From Verrucomicrobiales bacterium (GTDB lineage: Bacteria; Verrucomicrobiota; Verrucomicrobiia; Limisphaerales; J093): DNA of 64,000 nt. The notes under the pieces are model-generated. The model was given only the letters and a program-made list of their open reading frames with translations. It did not search any database and had not been told where the DNA came from. The position numbers and the translations under genes were made by a program. The stretch spans positions 124,001 to 188,000 of the forward strand of contig JACKPV010000029.1 in NCBI GenBank assembly GCA_024233305.1. The letters are read 5' to 3'. The stretch's first letter is position 1. Each line of letters begins with the position of its first letter. This document shows, piece after piece, positions 10,283-19,398 of the stretch.

Positions 10283-10560
10283 GCCGCGGGACCTCGGAGA
10301 ATGCGCCGTTTTCGCCGGTTGCGTGATCCACCCCGGAGATGCCGATCGATGCTGTGCGCTCCGCCCACTCCCGAACCCACCAGCCTCCCCGCGGAGCATT
10401 GCCTCTCGTTGATACTCCTTCCGATCCCGACGGCAAAGACCGCAAATGAGAGGCCGCGGGGAAACTCCCGGCGTCCGAAGAACCGAACCGGGTTGGATCC
10501 GGGTGGGAAACCCCGCATTGACCGGCACGGGTTGTGCTGCTATCTGAGGTCATCGTCACC

Positions 10561-11343
10561 GTGCTTGAACCACCCACCGGCATGCATCCTTCCTGTCATT
10601 CCCAGCCTCCGGCAACGCGGACGAAAGCCCGGACCGCCCGCGCGTTTACCCTGATCGAGTTGCTGGTGGTCATCGCCATCATTGCCATTCTGGCGGGCCT
10701 GCTCCTGCCGGCGCTGTCGCGGGCCAAGGGCCAGGCGCAGTCCACCCAGTGCAAGAGCAATCTCAAGCAGATCGGCCTGGCGACTTTTCTCTACGCCGAT
10801 GACAACGAGGATCACCTGCCTTACGCCTGGTGGTATAACGCGGCCAACGACGATCCCAACCTCAACAACTTCCAGTATCTGCTGGCGCCCTACCTCAAGA
10901 GCGCCGCTTTTCGGGCCGGCACACAGACCGACGACAGCGACTTTGCCTCCGGCATCTATCCGTGTCCCATCCGGCTTCGGGAAAACCACTGGCGGAACAT
11001 CGCGACCTATCGTCCGGGCACCCCTGGCAACCCCTGGAAGATCAGCTACGGGATGAACCAGTTCACGCTGGTTGGCTATCCGCCCGACGTGCGCAGCCCT
11101 GACACCGTGAAACTAACGTCGGTGCCGGCGCCGACCCGGACGCTGCTGGCGGTCGACATCTCCTACGAGTTAAACCATCCGGCGGTAATCAGCCTCGGCG
11201 AAGTGAACGGGTACTGGGATCTGGGCTACAAGCATGGACGAACGCACCCCGAGGGAAAGGCCAACATCGTTTTCATGGAAGGCCATGTAGGGTCCGCATC
11301 ATCCGGCCAGACCAATGATCTGGTCATGAACTTCAAACCGTAG
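10561..11343 (+). CDS. Type II secretion/type IV pilin-like pseudopilin with large C-terminal domain
   Basis: A short basic leader precedes the class III signal FTLIELLVV and one hydrophobic helix, the hallmark of prepilin-like proteins cut by PilD-type peptidases. The residue before the cleavage site is Ala (RA/FTLIE) instead of the usual Gly. The tail contains [15 protein letters not shown], resembling the H-X9-DG motif of pseudopilins common in Verrucomicrobiota, Lentisphaerota and Planctomycetota. The start is uncertain: GTG 10561 has GAGG about 12 bases upstream, ATG 10582 has no clear ribosome site, and GTG 10534 is also in frame. It is a lone gene, convergent with pilT; many such pseudopilins are scattered in these genomes and their cargo is unknown. 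Confidence 0.85.
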   Translation: MLEPPTGMHPSCHSQPPATRTKARTARAFTLIELLVVIAIIAILAGLLLPALSRAKGQAQSTQCKSNLKQIGLATFLYADDNEDHLPYAWWYNAANDDPNLNNFQYLLAPYLKSAAFRAGTQTDDSDFASGIYPCPIRLRENHWRNIATYRPGTPGNPWKISYGMNQFTLVGYPPDVRSPDTVKLTSVPAPTRTLLAVDISYELNHPAVISLGEVNGYWDLGYKHGRTHPEGKANIVFMEGHVGSASSGQTNDLVMNFKP

Positions 11344-11368
11344 GACAGCGGCCCGGAGCGCGATACCG

Positions 11369-11396
11369 GCGCCTCGGCGGGGAACGCCTCGGGCGC
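11369..11396. terminator. Possible bidirectional terminator hairpin
   Basis: Between the convergent pseudopilin and pilT genes, GCGCC-GGCG pairs with CGCC-GGCGC across a GGGAA loop with a two-base internal mismatch. There is no T tract, so this is only a candidate. Confidence 0.3.
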
Positions 11397-11401
11397 GCTG
11401 G

Positions 11402-12490
11402 TCAGCTCAGGATGCGGCGGGCCTCGTCGAGGAAGATGCCCTTGAAGTTCATCTCAAGGGCCTGCGGGTTGGTGGCCTTGTTCAACGCCTCCTTCTCGGT
11501 CACCTTCCCCTCCTTGACCAAGTTGAACAGGGCCTGGTTGAAGGTCTGCATACCGTCGTCCACTCCCGTCTCGATGGCTGCCGAGAGTTTCTCCAGCCGG
11601 TTCTCTTCAAGGAGTTTGCGGACGGTCGGGGTGTTGATAAGGATCTCGAGCGCCGGAATCACGCCGCCGCCGGCCTTGCCAACCATGCGCTGGCAGATGA
11701 CCGAACGGAGCGTACCCACCAATTGACGGCGCACTTGGTCCCGCTCGTCCGGCTTGAAGAAGTCCAGAATGCGTCCGATGGCCTGCGAGGCGGTGGTGGT
11801 ATGCAAGGTCGAAAAGACCAGGTGCCCCGTGTCCGCGGCATTGATCGCGGCCATGAAGCTGATTGAGTCGCGCATTTCACCGATCATGATGATGTCGGGG
11901 TCCTGGCGCAGGATGTGTTTCAGGCCCATCGCGAAAGAGGCGGTGTCCAGCCCGATCTCGCGTTGCTCGATCACGCACTCGTTGTCCTCGAAAACGTATT
12001 CGATGGGGTCTTCGAGGGTGATGATGTGGCGTTTCTGCGTGCTGTTGATGTGCTCGACCATGGCGGCGAGGGTCGTGCTCTTGCCGCAGCCTGTGGTACC
12101 TGAAACCAGCACAATGCCGCGCGGCGCCTCGGCCAGCTTCTTGAGGACCGGCAGCAGGCCGAGTTCCTCGAACGTCGGCACCGTCACTTTCACGTAGCGC
12201 ATCGCAATGCACCACTCGCCCGTCTCCTGAAAAACATTCGTGCGAAATCGTCCCACGTCCGGCAGGTAGTAGGAGAAATCCACCTCCCGGTCCTTCTCCA
12301 GCCGCGATTGGGCGTGCGGCGGCACCATCTTCTCGACCACTTCCCGGACCCACTCCTTGGTCGGCCGGGGCGCCTCGATGATCACCAACTCCCCGTTGAT
12401 CCGGAAGATGACCGGCCCGTCGACCTTGATGTGAATGTCGGAGGCGCCCCCGTCGACGGCGGCATGCAGAATACGATGGAAGATTTCCAT
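11402..12490 (-). CDS. pilT: Type IV pilus retraction ATPase PilT
   Basis: The 362-residue protein has the full PilT/GspE layout. It begins with an N-terminal domain containing ASDIHIK, followed by a Walker A of GTTGCGKST, an Asp box around TLEDPIE, a Walker B region IMIGEMRD and a His box STLHTTTA. Length matches PilT. The family forms cytoplasmic hexamers that depolymerise type IV pili and power twitching. It lies 30 bases downstream of a small PilZ-like gene on the same strand, so the two are probably co-transcribed. Assembly ATPase, PilM-Q and major pilin genes are not in this window. Other PilT-family paralogs (PilU) cannot be excluded. Confidence 0.93.
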   Translation of the reverse strand: MEIFHRILHAAVDGGASDIHIKVDGPVIFRINGELVIIEAPRPTKEWVREVVEKMVPPHAQSRLEKDREVDFSYYLPDVGRFRTNVFQETGEWCIAMRYVKVTVPTFEELGLLPVLKKLAEAPRGIVLVSGTTGCGKSTTLAAMVEHINSTQKRHIITLEDPIEYVFEDNECVIEQREIGLDTASFAMGLKHILRQDPDIIMIGEMRDSISFMAAINAADTGHLVFSTLHTTTASQAIGRILDFFKPDERDQVRRQLVGTLRSVICQRMVGKAGGGVIPALEILINTPTVRKLLEENRLEKLSAAIETGVDDGMQTFNQALFNLVKEGKVTEKEALNKATNPQALEMNFKGIFLDEARRILS

Positions 12491-12520
12491 GAAATTGGTC
12501 GCGGGAATGACGGCGGGCGA

Positions 12521-12847
12521 TCAGGCGGTGGCGGATTCCGCCCAGCGAGCCAGGCGACGCTCGCAACCCGGCGTCATCTCCAGGAAAATGAGGGAAACCA
12601 CGTAACCCGTGTGCCGGTTGCCAGTACAGTCCACGACCACGCCGGTGGCCTCCAGGGGCTGGCGATCGACCGGAGATTGCAGTTCGACCGTGACCTCCTT
12701 CCACAGCGGAACCGCCTCGTGGGACAAGAACTCAATGCCGCTTTTCCGGAAGGCTACCTGATGGGTCGGAAGCAGGAACCGCGCCTCTCCGCAACCGGTC
12801 GCCGGCCTGTCAAAGACCCCCGAAGTGTCAACTTTGCTGGTAGTCAT
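12521..12847 (-). CDS. Small PilZ-like domain protein upstream of pilT
   Basis: A 108-residue cytoplasmic protein with a beta-rich pattern: LWKEVTVEL followed by ATGVVVDC and YVVSLIFLEM resembles the second half of a PilZ barrel. The canonical c-di-GMP-binding RxxxR is not evident, so if it is PilZ it may be a non-binding or degenerate type. Position directly upstream of pilT fits a regulator of pilus function, since PilZ proteins often act on pilus motors. This assignment rests on fold-like pattern and context, so it is moderate to low in certainty. ATG at 12847 is the first start in frame. Confidence 0.5.
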   Translation of the reverse strand: MTTSKVDTSGVFDRPATGCGEARFLLPTHQVAFRKSGIEFLSHEAVPLWKEVTVELQSPVDRQPLEATGVVVDCTGNRHTGYVVSLIFLEMTPGCERRLARWAESATA

Positions 12848-12913
12848 AAGTCACGCTCGGAAGCTACCACAGGCCCCATTCGCGTCAATGATTCTCACGC
12901 GCTGATTATCCGT

Positions 12914-13954
12914 CTACCACTCGATGACCGCCGCGCCCCACGTGAAGCCGCCGCCGAAGACCACCAGCAGGACCAGGTCCCCCCGTCGGATGCGGCCCGT
13001 GGAAACCGCTTCGTCCAGGGCGATCGCCACCGAGGCGGCCGAGGTGTTGCCGTATTTCTCCACGTTGACGAACACCTGGTCCTCTGTCGCTCCCAACCGG
13101 TCCCCCACCGCATCGATGATGCGTCGGTTGGCCTGATGGGGAATGATGCAGCGAATCTGGGCGATCTCCAGTTCGCACCGCTGCAGGGCCTCGCGCGCGG
13201 CGGCGTGCATCGCCTGCACCGCGTTCTTGAAGGTCTCCTTGCCGTCCATCCGGATGTAGTGCAGCCGCTGGTCAACCGACTGCGGGGTCGGCGGCCGGGC
13301 ACTGCCCCCCGCGGGCACGCAGAGGACCGATCCCTTCGCCCCGTCCGCCCCCATGCAGACGGTCAGCAGGCCGTGCGAACCCTCGCGATTCTGCAAGACC
13401 GCCGCGCCGGCCCCGTCACCGAAAAGCACGCACGTGTTGCGATCCTGCCAGTCGACGATGGCCGAGAGCTTCTCCGCGCCGATGACCAGCACCGTGTCAT
13501 AGGTGCGTGAGGTGATGAACTGCTGGCCCACTTCGAGCCCGTAGATGAAGCCGGAGCAGGCCGCTTCGAGATCGAAGGCAGCGGCCCGGCGCGCCCCGAT
13601 CTTCTCCTGTACCAGGCAGGCGGTCGACGGAAACAGCATGTCAGGAGTCACGGTCGCCACGATGATCAGGTCAATGTCCGCAGGACCAACTCCGGCGGCC
13701 TCCATCGCCCGGAGCGCGGCCCGCGCGGCCATGTCGGAAGTGGCCTCGCCCTCGGCAGCGAGCCGGCGCTCCTTGATGCCGGTCCGCGTGGTGATCCACT
13801 CGTCGCTGGTGTCCACCATCCGCTCGAGGTCGGCATTGGTCAGCACGCGCTCCGGAACGTACGCGCCCACCCCGGTGATGGAACAGGTGCGGCCGATGAA
13901 GTTGTGCCGGGCGCGGGGATTGCGGAAACGCGGAGCGGAAGCCGGATCAGTCAT
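12914..13954 (-). CDS. fabH: 3-oxoacyl-ACP synthase III (FabH)
   Basis: FabH condenses acetyl-CoA with malonyl-ACP to start fatty acid synthesis. The Cys-His-Asn triad is visible: C133 in AACSGF, H273 in IPHQANRR and N303 in YGNTSAAS. The protein is 346 residues, slightly longer than usual because of about 20 extra N-terminal residues, so a later start is possible. The start overlaps the plsX stop in an ATGA, showing translational coupling in the classic yceD-rpmF-plsX-fabH order. The usual downstream fabD and acpP are absent here; the next genes leftward are PilZ-like and pilT. Confidence 0.95.
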   Translation of the reverse strand: MTDPASAPRFRNPRARHNFIGRTCSITGVGAYVPERVLTNADLERMVDTSDEWITTRTGIKERRLAAEGEATSDMAARAALRAMEAAGVGPADIDLIIVATVTPDMLFPSTACLVQEKIGARRAAAFDLEAACSGFIYGLEVGQQFITSRTYDTVLVIGAEKLSAIVDWQDRNTCVLFGDGAGAAVLQNREGSHGLLTVCMGADGAKGSVLCVPAGGSARPPTPQSVDQRLHYIRMDGKETFKNAVQAMHAAAREALQRCELEIAQIRCIIPHQANRRIIDAVGDRLGATEDQVFVNVEKYGNTSAASVAIALDEAVSTGRIRRGDLVLLVVFGGGFTWGAAVIEW

Positions 13955-14988
13955 GAAGGCAACAGGACGGGCGGCGGCGGGTTCAGGTGAATACGTTCGG
14001 CGGCGGCGGCCAGTTGGCGGCTCAGCACCTCATTGAAACGCGCCCGGACGACCTGCGCGGCCTGCCGCACGGCATTCATGATGGCGTGTTCGCGGGAGGA
14101 TCCGTGCGCGATGACGACGTGGCCGTTCAGGCCGAGCAGCGGGGCGCCGCCGTGCTGCTCGGGATCGATCCGGTCCTTGATGGCCAGGAACGCTCCCTTG
14201 GCCAGCAACGCTCCCATCGCCCGTTTCGGACTCTTGCCCAGTTCCTTGCGCAGCCAGCGGAACAGCCCCGCCGCGAGGCCCTCGCAGGTCTTGAGGACGA
14301 TGTTGCCGACGAAGCCGTCGCAGACGACGACATCCACGCGGTTCAGGAACAGGTCGTGGCCCTCGACGTTGCCGATGAAATGCAGGTCGACCTGCTTGCA
14401 GAGCTTGAAGGTCTCCTGCGTGAGTTCATTGCCCTTGACGTCCTCCGTGCCGACGCTCAACACCCCGACCCGGGGTTTGGCGATCCGCAGAATGTCGTGG
14501 GCGTACGCGCTGCCCATGATCGCGAACTGCAACAAATGCAGCGGACGACATTCCACGTTGGCGCCGGCGTCCAGCAGCACAAACTCGTTTTCGGGGGCCG
14601 GAATGACCGTGGCGATGGCCGCTCGTTCCACGCCCTTGAGCTGCCGCAGCCGCATGGTCGAGGCGGTGACCAGCCCCCCCGTGTTGCCGGGGCTGATCAG
14701 GGCTTCCGCGCGACCGTCCTTGAGCAACTCGACCGCCCGGAGCACGGAGCAGTCTTTCTTGCGGCGCAGCCCGAGCAGGGGCTTGTCCTCCATGGTCAGC
14801 ACCTCGCTCGCATGGATCACTCGCACTCGCGAATCGGGCAAGGCACCCGCCGCGGCACGAATTTGCGGTTCATCGCCGACCAGGAAAAGCTCGGTGATCC
14901 GAGGGTTTGCCTGGAGGGCCATGAGGGCGCCCCGGACGACAACCCCGCAACCGTGGTCGCCGCCCATGACATCCACGGCTATCCGCAT
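13951..14988 (-). CDS. plsX: Phosphate acyltransferase PlsX
   Basis: The protein opens with MRIAVDVMGGDHG, the diagnostic N-terminus of PlsX. It also has the internal SPGNTGG, DAGANVECRP and VVCDGFVGN segments of the family. PlsX makes acyl-phosphate from acyl-ACP, feeding PlsY in membrane phospholipid synthesis, and associates peripherally with the membrane. The 345-residue length is typical. It overlaps fabH by four bases and follows rpmF after about 50 bases, so all belong to one lipid-precursor operon. Confidence 0.96.
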   Translation of the reverse strand: MRIAVDVMGGDHGCGVVVRGALMALQANPRITELFLVGDEPQIRAAAGALPDSRVRVIHASEVLTMEDKPLLGLRRKKDCSVLRAVELLKDGRAEALISPGNTGGLVTASTMRLRQLKGVERAAIATVIPAPENEFVLLDAGANVECRPLHLLQFAIMGSAYAHDILRIAKPRVGVLSVGTEDVKGNELTQETFKLCKQVDLHFIGNVEGHDLFLNRVDVVVCDGFVGNIVLKTCEGLAAGLFRWLRKELGKSPKRAMGALLAKGAFLAIKDRIDPEQHGGAPLLGLNGHVVIAHGSSREHAIMNAVRQAAQVVRARFNEVLSRQLAAAAERIHLNPPPPVLLPS

Positions 14989-15040
14989 AGGACTGAAGGC
15001 TGTGTCGGAACCGCGGTGGACCGCCGTCCGCCAACGCCCT

Positions 15041-15229
15041 TCAGGCGCCCGCCGCGACGGTCAGGACCTGGCGCCCCTTGTAGAAGCCGCAGGCGGGACA
15101 CACGCGGTGCGGCACGTACGGCGAGGCGCACTGCGGGCACATGTCCACCTGCGGCAGGCGCAGCACACTGTTGTAAGCCCGGCGCATGCGCTGCCGGCTT
15201 CGCGAAGGTTTACGCTTCGGAACACCCAT
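15041..15229 (-). CDS. rpmF: 50S ribosomal protein L32
   Basis: The 62-residue basic protein begins MGVPKRKPSRSR, as L32 does. It has a zinc ribbon with CPQC and CPAC pairs 13 residues apart, so this is the zinc-binding (C+) form. It sits between yceD (11 bases upstream) and plsX, the conserved neighbourhood in many bacteria, which couples a ribosomal protein to membrane lipid synthesis. Confidence 0.97.
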   Translation of the reverse strand: MGVPKRKPSRSRQRMRRAYNSVLRLPQVDMCPQCASPYVPHRVCPACGFYKGRQVLTVAAGA

Positions 15230-15239
15230 ATTGCAAATC

Positions 15240-15731
15240 CTACAGTTTCAATCGGTCCAGCACGGACCACTCGGACGAAAACGCCTCCCCCCGGGACCCG
15301 CCATCCGCTTCGGATGCGGAGTCCTGTCCCGGAGGAACCAGACCGCCGCATGAATCGTCACACAGCGGATGTTGCGGAAACGCAAGCGCGACATCGTCCC
15401 GCAACAAGGGCGCCAAGTCAACCCAGTCCCCCTGAGATTGCAAGCTTTCTTCGCCTTCCAGATCAGCCATTCCGGCCCACCCCTCCAGCTGCACCGGGCG
15501 GTCGAAGGGGCGCAGGCACCGAGCGCACGTGCAGCGCAAGCCCAGCTCCATCCGCCCCTGGACCAGCAACGCGTCGCCGTTGAGCTGCACGTGCAGGTCA
15601 TAGCGGAACGGGCCCACGACCTCGATCAGATCGTCCAGGCTTTCGATTTCGAGCACCTCGGGCGGCGCTTCGCCGGTGAGTTGGACCGACTGGGTTTCCA
15701 ACTGCCTGAGATTGACGGCAAGTGGCTTCAT
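15240..15731 (-). CDS. yceD: YceD/DUF177 family protein
   Basis: The 163-residue protein has the DUF177 signature: an N-terminal strand region, then CTCARCLRPF, then an acidic stretch with a CDDSCGGL-type C-terminal motif. The four cysteines could bind a metal. Members are almost always encoded just before rpmF, as here, and are linked to 23S rRNA accumulation or ribosome assembly in bacteria and plants; the exact biochemical role remains unsettled. The 10-base gap to rpmF makes co-transcription very likely. Confidence 0.88.
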   Translation of the reverse strand: MKPLAVNLRQLETQSVQLTGEAPPEVLEIESLDDLIEVVGPFRYDLHVQLNGDALLVQGRMELGLRCTCARCLRPFDRPVQLEGWAGMADLEGEESLQSQGDWVDLAPLLRDDVALAFPQHPLCDDSCGGLVPPGQDSASEADGGSRGEAFSSEWSVLDRLKL

Positions 15732-15804
15732 CTTCGTTCTTTCTTCAACCGACCTACCTTGTTTGGACCGGCTTCCAGCCGCCGGCGTTCATTGCCCCGC
15801 CCGG

Positions 15805-16308
15805 TCACTGAAGCACGGTCGCCTTGTGGTGACCGGCCAGGCGCCGGGTCATGGCCGCCGCCACCGATGGCGGCACGAACGGGCTGACGTCCCCGCCGAG
15901 CCGGCAAATCTCCTTCACGATGCGCGAGCTCAGAAAGGTGTACGTGTCGCGCGGCATCATGAACATCGTCTCGACCTGCTCGTTGATTCGCCGGTTGGTC
16001 AGGGCGAGCTGGAACTCGAACTCGAAATCCGAAACGGCCCGCAAACCCCGCAGAATCACCCGGGAACCCCGCCGCAGCACATAGTCGATCAGCAGCCCGG
16101 TGAACGCATCCACCTCGACATTGGGCAGCTCGGACGTGGCCCCGGCGGCCAGTTCGCGTCGCTCCTCGAGGGGAAACAGCGGCTGCTTGGATTCGCTCTC
16201 CGCCACCGCCACCACCACCCGGTCAAACAGGCGTGCCGCCCGCTGGATGACGTCCAGATGGCCGTAGGTGATCGGGTCGAAACTGCCCGGATAGACCGCG
16301 ACTTGCAT
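15805..16308 (-). CDS. coaD: Phosphopantetheine adenylyltransferase
   Basis: CoaD transfers AMP from ATP to 4'-phosphopantetheine, the penultimate step of coenzyme A synthesis. The nucleotidyltransferase motif is visible as GSFDPITYGHLD, with the catalytic His at residue 17. FLSSRIVKE near the C-terminus matches the second conserved block. I used ATG 16308 because the family starts a few residues before GSFDP, giving 167 residues; an ATG 42 bases upstream is also in frame. It lies upstream of yceD-rpmF-plsX-fabH with a 73-base gap and may belong to the same transcript. Confidence 0.95.
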   Translation of the reverse strand: MQVAVYPGSFDPITYGHLDVIQRAARLFDRVVVAVAESESKQPLFPLEERRELAAGATSELPNVEVDAFTGLLIDYVLRRGSRVILRGLRAVSDFEFEFQLALTNRRINEQVETMFMMPRDTYTFLSSRIVKEICRLGGDVSPFVPPSVAAAMTRRLAGHHKATVLQ

Positions 16309-16362
16309 CGGGGCCAGTCTAGCACCGCTCGGGCCGTCGCTCACCTGCAAAGCCGTCGAATG

Positions 16363-18462
16363 TCAACCGTCGCCCGGCGGCTCATCCGACCATGTCACTT
16401 CATGAATCGCCACGGGTTCGGCGATCCCCTTCACCGCGCGTGGGGGACGGGAAACGCAGCGGGCGGCCAGTTCGGGGGCCCGGGCCTCGAGTTGCTTGAA
16501 GGTGGCCGCGCTGATGATGATCTGCCCCTTCTCCGCCAGTCCTTCCAGCCGGCTGGCGAGATTCACTTCTCGGCCGAACACGGTGTAGTTGACGAAATGC
16601 GCATCCGAACCCATGAACCCGACGACGGCCGTCCCGGTGTTGATCCCGATTCCGAGCGAAAGCAGCGGAACCATGGGCAGCGGTCGTTCCCCCCGCGACA
16701 TCCGCGTCCGGTTCTCTTCGGTCCGCGCCTCGTTGAGTTCCTGACGGCGGGCGTTCAGAGCGGCAATGGCGCGCTGCGATTCCACCGCCGCGCGTACGGC
16801 CAGGACCGCCTGGGCTTCGCTGCGCACCGGCGCTCCCCAGAAGGCCATGACGCAGTCTCCGATGTATTTGTCGAGCGTTCCCGAGTAGCGTTTGACCTCA
16901 TCGGCGATGATGGCGAGCAGCTCGCTGACGTTGGCGAGTGTGGCTTGGGCGCGTTCTTCGAGGAAGGACTCCGCCGCGGGCCCCTGGAGTCCCTCCTGCG
17001 CGAGCATCTGCTGGGCCTCGATCTGCTCCTGCTCGGTCATGCGGGTAAAGCCGCGCACGTCCGCGAACATCACCGTCAGCGGCCGCATCGAGCCTCCCAC
17101 GGCAACGCGTTCCTGGGCCAGCAGCTCGTCCACCACCTCGGGGGAAACCAGTTTGACGAAACGGGATCGCAGGTGACGGCGTTCCCGCTGCTCGAACACC
17201 GTGCGGTAGGTGACCATGCAAAGGTGCGTCATCAGCATGGCGCCGCCCAACGGCGACACGAGCGGAAGCCAGTACCGCCACTGAACGAACACCCAGACGC
17301 CGGCCCAGATGTAGGCCACCATCGTCAACACCAGGATTACGAGCGCCACCACCGGGCGCAGCCTCCAGGTCAGGACGGCGGAAAGGGCTCCCATGGCCAG
17401 GATGCAAAGTGCTTCCTCCCCGGTGGACGGCGGGCGGATGAAGCGACCGGTCAACAGCGAGTTTGCCACGTTCCAATGCAGGCTGACCAGGTACGTCTCG
17501 CGGCTCAGCGGCGTGGCGCCGACATCGGAAATGTTGCTGCCCGAGCCGAGCGAACCGATAACGACCAGATAATCCTGCAATACCGGTTCGAGCACGGCCC
17601 CTTCCTCGTGCCGGTACCCGTCGAAATCCAGCAGATCGGTGAACGACGCCTTGAATATCCGCGGATCGTTCCAGGCCAGGCTCCAGTCCGCGTAGAACAA
17701 GCCTTCCCGGTCCAGCGGAATGGCGAGGTCCGGCGTTCCATTGGTGCTGCTCAGCCGCAGTTCGCCCGGTCGTTCGGCAACCTGGTCGAGGTCCAGCCCC
17801 AGCCGGCCCGCCACCAGCAGAATACCCAGATGCCAGATTCGTCCGAGGTGGGGATCGTCCTGGTACGGTCGCACCCGGCGCAGCACGCCATCGGCATCAC
17901 GATCCGCGCTGGCATAGCCCAGGGCCAGGGCATTGGTCCGCAACGTGGGGATGGGAGGCAGGGCCTGCCACCGTCCCTCGACCAGTTCCCCCGGTGTTCC
18001 GAGCACGACATTGCCCAGTTCTCGAAGCTGGTATCCGAGAAACTCATCCGAACTGACCACCCGGCCGTCAGGCAAGGCCATCCGGGTTTCCGCGTAGTCC
18101 TTGTGCCGGTCGAGGAAGAACACGTCGCACGCGACGCGCGCCGCCCCCTGGGCCGAGAGTTCGCGGAGGACACGTCCGAACAACTGACGGGGCAGCGGCC
18201 AGTGGTATTCCAAGGTCTCGTTGATGAGGCGCAGGCCCTCGTCATCGATGAAGATGGCGGCCAGGTTGGTGGCCGCCGGACCCTTGGCGGCGAACGCGGC
18301 GCGTGCGCGCCAGTCGTAGGTGAGGAGTTCCAGCCGCTGGAGGACGTCGGTGGAAGAGTCCGGCGTTTCGAGCCACACCGGGGTGAATCGGGCGAGGCCA
18401 ACCAGCAGCAGAACGCCGGCGGCGACCAGAAACGCGATGCGGGTGGAGCGTCTTATGGGCAC
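16363..18462 (-). CDS. CHASE2-domain class III adenylate/guanylate cyclase
   Basis: A 699-residue membrane sensor cyclase. One N-terminal helix (about 9-24) is followed by an extracytoplasmic CHASE2 domain (about 40-330), further helices at about 350-415, and a cytoplasmic class III cyclase domain (about 458-640). Metal-binding Asp residues are seen at D468 (MFADVRGF) and D536 (YIGDCVMAFWG). K532 sits at the usual adenine-specifying position and the transition-state N634/R638 lie in VNLASRLE, so the enzyme looks active and probably makes cAMP. Between the two metal Asps there is an insertion of about 20 residues rich in Glu, Gln and Ala, longer than in typical family members. It lies 81 bases downstream of a FecR-domain gene and close to two cNMP-binding genes. 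Confidence 0.93.
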   Translation of the reverse strand: MPIRRSTRIAFLVAAGVLLLVGLARFTPVWLETPDSSTDVLQRLELLTYDWRARAAFAAKGPAATNLAAIFIDDEGLRLINETLEYHWPLPRQLFGRVLRELSAQGAARVACDVFFLDRHKDYAETRMALPDGRVVSSDEFLGYQLRELGNVVLGTPGELVEGRWQALPPIPTLRTNALALGYASADRDADGVLRRVRPYQDDPHLGRIWHLGILLVAGRLGLDLDQVAERPGELRLSSTNGTPDLAIPLDREGLFYADWSLAWNDPRIFKASFTDLLDFDGYRHEEGAVLEPVLQDYLVVIGSLGSGSNISDVGATPLSRETYLVSLHWNVANSLLTGRFIRPPSTGEEALCILAMGALSAVLTWRLRPVVALVILVLTMVAYIWAGVWVFVQWRYWLPLVSPLGGAMLMTHLCMVTYRTVFEQRERRHLRSRFVKLVSPEVVDELLAQERVAVGGSMRPLTVMFADVRGFTRMTEQEQIEAQQMLAQEGLQGPAAESFLEERAQATLANVSELLAIIADEVKRYSGTLDKYIGDCVMAFWGAPVRSEAQAVLAVRAAVESQRAIAALNARRQELNEARTEENRTRMSRGERPLPMVPLLSLGIGINTGTAVVGFMGSDAHFVNYTVFGREVNLASRLEGLAEKGQIIISAATFKQLEARAPELAARCVSRPPRAVKGIAEPVAIHEVTWSDEPPGDG

Positions 18463-18481
18463 GCGACCTCAGCAAAGCACA

Positions 18482-18514
18482 ACGCCCGGGAAGCCACAAG
18501 AGCTTCCCGGGCGT
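18482..18514 (-). terminator. Perfect 13-bp hairpin between FecR gene and cyclase
   Basis: ACGCCCGGGAAGC and its exact reverse complement flank a 7-base loop in the 81-base gap between the FecR-domain gene and the cyclase. Reading on the minus strand, only a weak T run (TGTGCTTTGC) follows, so it may act as a partial terminator or mRNA-stabilising element that sets the ratio of the two products. Confidence 0.6.
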
Positions 18515-18543
18515 CGGCGAAAAAGGTCAGGCCTGTTTGCCGC

Positions 18544-19350
18544 TTACGGCTTGACCGGGGTCGTCGGGTTCTCGACCGGCTTCAGATCCCAGGATCCGTC
18601 CTGTCCCTGGCCGGGAGCGACACCCTCGCGTTGCGGGGTCAACCAAGCGGGACGGGGCGCCCAGATCTGGGCGCGCTCACCAACCGGCACGAACTCGAGC
18701 AGATCGGCAACCGCCCGCTCAAGCTCAAGCTTGACGCTCGGGAGCGTCTCGATAACGCCGCCGTTGTTGTTGTTCAGGCTCGGATCGAAGGTGTAGCCGC
18801 CGGGCACCTGGAACTGCCGCGGTTCGGTCTGGCCGGGCGCCGTGTAGCGGACGTAGCCATTGCCGTTTTCAATCACGAAGTCACCACGGGAACTGGCGGA
18901 AAGGTCGGTGCCGCGCACGCCGCAGGTGCTCACCGGAGTCTTGATTTCGTATTTCGAGGAAGCGCCCAATTTGCGAACCGTGGCGTGAATCTTGCCGTTC
19001 GGCAGGCCCAGTTCCGTGGTGGCGGCCGTTTCGCCTTCGCCGGTCATCAGGTCCAGAGTCTGGATCTGCAGCGTGGTGTCGGGAGTGATGCGAAGCGCCG
19101 GACCGTTCCGGCCCAGGTCCAGATCGACGACCCCCGCCGCGTCGGTTTTGACGGTTGCTCCGGCATGCAGCGTGGTTCCCACCTGCAGGGTGTTCCAAGT
19201 GGCCCCATCGGTCGTGAACTGAGCCCCCCCGGCCCGAATGGCTTGAACCTTCGCGGAGGCCGGTGCTGCCATTGCCGTCAACGAAACCGCCAGGGCCGCC
19301 GTTGCGCCATATGCCACCATGCCGGACAAGAGTCGTGCGCGCTGTTTCAT
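18544..19350 (-). CDS. Secreted FecR-domain protein
   Basis: The protein has a Sec signal peptide (hydrophobic core ending APASA) followed by a FecR-type beta domain. Its recognisable segments are VGTTLHAGATVKTD, GPALRITPDTTL, LPNGKIHATVRKL and TPVSTCGVRGTDL, the last being the typical FecR VRGT block. Known FecR domains act in the periplasm as signal relays or binding modules. There is no transmembrane anchor besides the signal sequence, so it is probably exported. I chose ATG 19350 because GGAGA sits at ideal spacing; the longer frame uses a TTG four codons upstream. A sigma-70-like promoter lies just ahead. The cyclase is the next gene. Confidence 0.85.
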   Translation of the reverse strand: MKQRARLLSGMVAYGATAALAVSLTAMAAPASAKVQAIRAGGAQFTTDGATWNTLQVGTTLHAGATVKTDAAGVVDLDLGRNGPALRITPDTTLQIQTLDLMTGEGETAATTELGLPNGKIHATVRKLGASSKYEIKTPVSTCGVRGTDLSASSRGDFVIENGNGYVRYTAPGQTEPRQFQVPGGYTFDPSLNNNNGGVIETLPSVKLELERAVADLLEFVPVGERAQIWAPRPAWLTPQREGVAPGQGQDGSWDLKPVENPTTPVKP

Positions 19351-19398
19351 AAATTTCTCCAAATTACGTGACGTGACAGTTGATCTAAATCCGAGGTG

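Noticed and set aside
15676..19371. 1231-codon plus-strand open frame
   Set aside because: It runs antisense across coaD, the cyclase and the FecR gene, all of which have unmistakable motifs on the minus strand. Composition is typical of high-GC shadow frames.
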